From Pararhizobium sp. (GTDB lineage: Bacteria > Pseudomonadota > Alphaproteobacteria > Rhizobiales > Rhizobiaceae): 64,000 nt of DNA. Below, in pieces: positions 61,293-64,000 of the stretch. Location of the stretch: assembly GCA_017794825.1 (NCBI GenBank), contig CP051237.1:4544501-4608500 (forward strand), given 5' to 3'. Each line of letters opens with the position of its first letter. The first letter of the stretch is position 1. Below the pieces are notes generated by a model, which saw only the letters and a list, made by a program, of their open reading frames with translations, did not search any database and had not been told where the DNA came from. The position numbers and the translations under genes are program-made.

Positions 61293-61641
61293 ATCGGCGC
61301 GACACGAATGAAATCAAATTCTGACCAACTGGTCAACATGCGGGTCCGCGCCGGCGCTTTGAGCGGGGTCTGGTTTTCTCAACTGACCTAAAGACCCTCC
61401 GTCATTCCAAGGCAAGCGCGGACGCTTTGGATGCGATGTCGCCAAGGCGGGACTACACGCCAACCGGTCGCCATTACCTTGCTTGCAAATGCAATGTGCT
61501 TTTCCGACAAGTACAATCATCGTGGAATTCAATGACCGCCCAATTGTTAGGCAAAAAACTCATTTTTTCCACTTGATTAAAATTTGTTCATGAGCTTCGA
61601 TGTGCGCCGCAACAACAATAACGATGAACAGGGAACTCAAC
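61293..61641. other. divergent promoter region between the FAD-protein gene and the second importer
   Basis: A 349-bp gap containing RutR-type site 2 (61321-61336) and AT-rich DNA near 61540-61590. No gene was seen; a 72-residue minus frame at 61314-61532 has no family features. Confidence 0.45.
61321..61336. promoter_or_regulatory. RutR-type palindrome (site 2)
   Basis: CTGACCAACTGGTCAA matches TTGACCANNTGGTCAA at all but one base. It lies between the divergent FAD-protein/RutR unit and the importer genes starting at 61642, so it can control both as well as the regulator itself. Confidence 0.7.
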
Positions 61642-62646
61642 GTGTTGAAACAACTGACAATCGCGGCGACAATACTCGCGGCAACCATCGCGCAAGGGAT
61701 TGCGCAGGAGAAGACGCCTTTCGCTCTCGACTGGAAATTCGAAGGGCCGGCGGCGCCTTATTTCGTCGCCGTCGACAAGGGATATTTCGAAGGCGAGGGA
61801 CTATCGGTGGAAATCTCGGAAGGCGCGGGCTCGCTCGACGCCATTCCGAAAGTCGCGACCGGAGCCTTTCCGGTCGGCTTTGCGGATATAAATTCGCTCA
61901 TGCGTTTCCTTGACCAGAATCCCGGAGCGCCCGTCACCGCGGTGATGATGATCTACGACAAGCCTCCATTCGCCGTTGTCGGGCGCAAGTCGCTCGGGAT
62001 CGAAAGCCCCAAGGATCTGGAGGGCAAGGTGCTGGGCGCGCCGCCCCCCGACGGCGCCTGGGCGCAGTTTCCGATCTTCGCCGCCGAGAACGACCTCGAC
62101 ATGGACAGCATTACGGTCGAACCGGTCGGTTTCCCGACCCGCGAACCGATGCTTGCGGAAGGAAAGGTCGACGCCGTAACCGGCTTCTCCTTCTCCTCGA
62201 CTCTCAACCTGAAGCGGCTCGGCATACCGCTCGAAGATCAGGCGGTCCTGCTGATGAGCGATTACGGCGTTTCGCTCTACGGCAACGCGATCATCGTCAA
62301 CACGGAGTTCGCCAAAGCCAATCCGGAGCTGATCACCGGCTTTATCAAGGCTGTCGCGATGGGCTGGAAAGATGCGATCTCCGATCCGTCGGCTGCGATC
62401 GAGAGCCTGATCAAGCGCAACCCGGCGGCGGACGCCGATCTCGAGACCGAACGCCTTCAGATGGCGATCGACGCCAATGTCCTGACCGACTATGTCAAGG
62501 AGAACGGCATCGGAGGCGTCGACGCGGACCGCATGGCGAAAGCAATCGAGCAGACCAAGTCGGTTTACGAGTTCCAGACGGAACCGGACGCGGCGCTCTA
62601 CTTCGATCCTTCGTATCTTCCGGCCGAAGGCCTGATGCTTCAGTAG
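61642..62646 (+). CDS. ABC transporter substrate-binding protein (NMT1/ThiY-like)
   Basis: About 334 residues. The GTG at 61642 follows AGGGA with a 7-base spacer and gives a clean signal peptide (VLKQLTIAATILAATIAQGIAQ); upstream in-frame ATGs at 61624 and 61600 lack a ribosome site. The mature protein has FALDWKFEGPAAPYFVAVDKGYFEGEGLSVEI, GSLDAIPKVATGAFPVGFAD and PVGFPTREPMLAEGKVDAV, the NMT1/THI5-like pattern of ThiY and pyrimidine- or riboflavin-precursor binding proteins. The following hairpin and ATPase/permease genes complete an importer. Confidence 0.88.
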   Translation: MLKQLTIAATILAATIAQGIAQEKTPFALDWKFEGPAAPYFVAVDKGYFEGEGLSVEISEGAGSLDAIPKVATGAFPVGFADINSLMRFLDQNPGAPVTAVMMIYDKPPFAVVGRKSLGIESPKDLEGKVLGAPPPDGAWAQFPIFAAENDLDMDSITVEPVGFPTREPMLAEGKVDAVTGFSFSSTLNLKRLGIPLEDQAVLLMSDYGVSLYGNAIIVNTEFAKANPELITGFIKAVAMGWKDAISDPSAAIESLIKRNPAADADLETERLQMAIDANVLTDYVKENGIGGVDADRMAKAIEQTKSVYEFQTEPDAALYFDPSYLPAEGLMLQ

Positions 62647-62652
62647 GAACCA

Positions 62653-62680
62653 GTCCGCCCGCCCTTGAAGGCGGGCGGAC
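62653..62680 (+). other. intercistronic perfect hairpin after the binding-protein gene
   Basis: An 11-bp perfect stem, GTCCGCCCGCC (62653-62663) with GGCGGGCGGAC (62670-62680), and a 6-base loop. It lies 7 bp after the stop and 24 bp before the ATPase start, with no T run. It probably stabilises the upstream message or reduces read-through. Confidence 0.7.
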
Positions 62681-62704
62681 CTGCAATGTTCCGGACCGGA
62701 CCAG

Positions 62705-63496
62705 TTGACAAATCTCATTGAAATCAAGGGCGTGACGCACGCCTACAAGACGCCGCTCGGACCGCTTCCGGTCCTGAACAATCTCAACATCGCCGTTCCG
62801 GAGGGTGAATTCTGCGCGGTGGTCGGCCCGTCGGGATGCGGCAAGTCGACACTGACCCGCCTCATCGCCGGCCTGATGAAACCCGACCGGGGCGAGGTCT
62901 GGCTGCACGGCGAACTGGTAAAGGGGCCGCGCAAGACCGTCGGCATGGCCTTTCAGAACCCGGTGCTGCTCGAATGGCGCAGCATCCTGCAGAACGTCAT
63001 CCTGCCGCTCGAAATCGTCGCGCCTTCCATGTCGAAGGCGGACAGGGTCGCCAGGGCGGAAGAACTGCTCGCGCTGGTCGGGCTGGAAGGTTTCGAGGAC
63101 AAGCGGCCCTCCGCGCTGTCGGGCGGCATGCGCCAGCGCGCATCGCTGTGCCGGGCGATCGTCCACAAGCCCGACGTGCTGATCATGGACGAGCCGTTCG
63201 GCGCGCTCGACGCCTTCACGCGGGAAGACCTCTGGCAGACCATGCACGAGCTGCGCAAGAAGGAACCGTTCACCTGCGTATTGATCACGCATGATCTTCG
63301 CGAAAGCGTCTATCTGGGCGACCAGGTCATCGTCCTGTCGGGACGACCGGCGACCACCCAGTATGTCCTCGACGTCGACTATCCCGGTTCGCGCGAGATC
63401 GACGGTCTCTACACCCCCGAATGCACGGAGATGCTGCATACGCTGCGCGACCAGATCCGCATCGCCCAGGGGCGCGTCCAGGAGGAAGCGGCATGA
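62705..63496 (+). CDS. ABC transporter ATPase (SsuB/TauB/ThiZ type)
   Basis: 263 residues with Walker A GPSGCGKST, Q-loop FQNPVLLEW, signature LSGGMRQRASLCRAI, Walker B LIMDEPFGALD and switch His VLITHDLRESVYL. The start is TTG, as no other in-frame start precedes the conserved N-terminus (IEIKGVTHAY). It overlaps the permease gene by 4 bp (ATGA). It pairs with the 61642 binding protein. Confidence 0.92.
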   Translation: MTNLIEIKGVTHAYKTPLGPLPVLNNLNIAVPEGEFCAVVGPSGCGKSTLTRLIAGLMKPDRGEVWLHGELVKGPRKTVGMAFQNPVLLEWRSILQNVILPLEIVAPSMSKADRVARAEELLALVGLEGFEDKRPSALSGGMRQRASLCRAIVHKPDVLIMDEPFGALDAFTREDLWQTMHELRKKEPFTCVLITHDLRESVYLGDQVIVLSGRPATTQYVLDVDYPGSREIDGLYTPECTEMLHTLRDQIRIAQGRVQEEAA

Positions 63497-64000
63497 ACGC
63501 GCTTCGCAAGATCGGCGTCCCCCTGGCCGCGATCGTCATCTTCCTTGTCCTCTGGGAACTGCTGGTCTGGGTCAATGACTGGCCGAACTACAAGATGGCC
63601 TCGCCCTCGGACCTTCCGCCCGCCTACGCCAGATACTGGGAGCTGTTCCTCGTCATGGGCTGGCAAACCTTGTGGCGCACGGTCGCCGGGCTCGCGATCG
63701 CAGTGGTCGCCGGCACGTTCCTCGGCATGCTGATGGGGTTTTCGCGCATCATGCGCGACGGTCTCTATCCGCTGCTGGTCGGTTTCAACGCGATCCCGAA
63801 GGCCACTTTGGTGCCGGTGATCGCACTGATCTTCATCGGCATGCACGATTTCAACACGGTGCTGATGGCCTTCATGATCTCCTTTTTCCCGATCGCCGTT
63901 TCGGTCGGGATCGGATTGTCGACCCTGGAGCCGGAATATCGGGATATCCTGCGTTCGCTGGGCGCGTCGCGCTTCACCATCTTCATGAAGATCGCCTTGC
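63493..64000 (+). CDS. ABC transporter permease, cut by the window end
   Basis: The first 169 codons of a BPD_transp_1 permease. They start with MNALRKIGVPLAAIVIFLVL and include WELLVWVNDW, TLWRTVAGLAIAVVAGTFLGMLMGFS and NAIPKATLVPVIALIFIGM, ending in the EAA loop at LRSLGASRFTIFMKIAL. The rest lies beyond position 64000. It should form the channel of the second NMT1-type importer. Confidence 0.88.
   Translation, partial: MNALRKIGVPLAAIVIFLVLWELLVWVNDWPNYKMASPSDLPPAYARYWELFLVMGWQTLWRTVAGLAIAVVAGTFLGMLMGFSRIMRDGLYPLLVGFNAIPKATLVPVIALIFIGMHDFNTVLMAFMISFFPIAVSVGIGLSTLEPEYRDILRSLGASRFTIFMKIAL

Noticed and set aside
1..64000. CRISPR arrays, rRNA operons, complete insertion sequences or integrase genes
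   Set aside because: None was found by reading; the only tandem or dispersed repeats are those listed.

Overview
The window looks like chromosome of an alphaproteobacterium, most likely of the Hyphomicrobiales (Rhizobiales). The pointers are a LexA-type box of the alphaproteobacterial form GTTC-N7-GTTC, a Gp157/Rad52-HNH gene pair, an HGG-motif orphan protein, an RRNRANA...TGPRTPEGKA family protein and a RutR-like operator system. No rRNA, tRNA, CRISPR array or complete insertion sequence was recognised, and the genus cannot be named from the sequence. Base composition changes along the window. The first 31 kb are visibly AT-richer and patchy; from about 31.7 kb the DNA is uniformly GC-rich.

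Region 1 (0-24.9 kb) is a surface-polysaccharide locus. It holds three sulfotransferase-like genes, a PglK-type ABC flippase/exporter, an asparagine-synthase-like amidotransferase, two GT2, three GT4, one GT10 and one exostosin-like glycosyltransferase, a Wzy-like polymerase/ligase, a WcaF-like hexapeptide acetyltransferase, an OafA-like acyltransferase-SGNH protein, a secreted beta-helix (pectate-lyase-3 type) protein, an alpha/alpha-toroid protein, a YdcF-like protein and a UDP-glucuronate decarboxylase (UDP-xylose synthase). Many of the genes overlap by 4 bp. Together they could build, decorate (sulfate, acyl, possibly amide), flip and polymerise an oligosaccharide repeat. A degraded second copy of the UDP-xylose synthase gene lies at 19.58-19.93 kb.

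Region 2 (23.6-31.8 kb) is an accessory block: Gp157 plus Rad52-HNH single-strand annealing genes, three small XRE regulators, a degenerate GGDEF protein, an SDR that lacks its catalytic Tyr, an excalibur-domain protein and an HGG-motif orphan module. It is bounded by degenerate direct repeats of about 150 bp that include the 3' end of the neighbouring mechanosensitive-channel gene.

Region 3 (31.7-43.3 kb) is housekeeping-like: a DUF3772-MscS channel, the zinc uptake locus znuA / znuC-znuB-zur, a zinc-ribbon gene broken by one in-frame stop, an SLC13/TrkA-C permease, small hypothetical genes with a LexA-like box, and an AraC-type regulator.

Region 4 (43.3-50 kb) has a periplasmic type I arylsulfatase, a divergent LysR/SDR pair, and a GGDEF-EAL protein whose 3' end is present a second time on the far side of the LysR/SDR pair.

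Region 5 (50.3-64 kb) is catabolic: a periplasmic choloylglycine-hydrolase-like Ntn amidase, a cytochrome c-propeller protein, two amidohydrolases, two NMT1/SsuA-type ABC importers, a RutR-like regulator and an FAD/NAD(P)-binding protein. Two near-perfect RutR-type palindromes flank the regulator unit. This suggests a regulated scheme for taking up and hydrolysing an amide- or pyrimidine-like compound. The window ends inside the second importer's permease gene.
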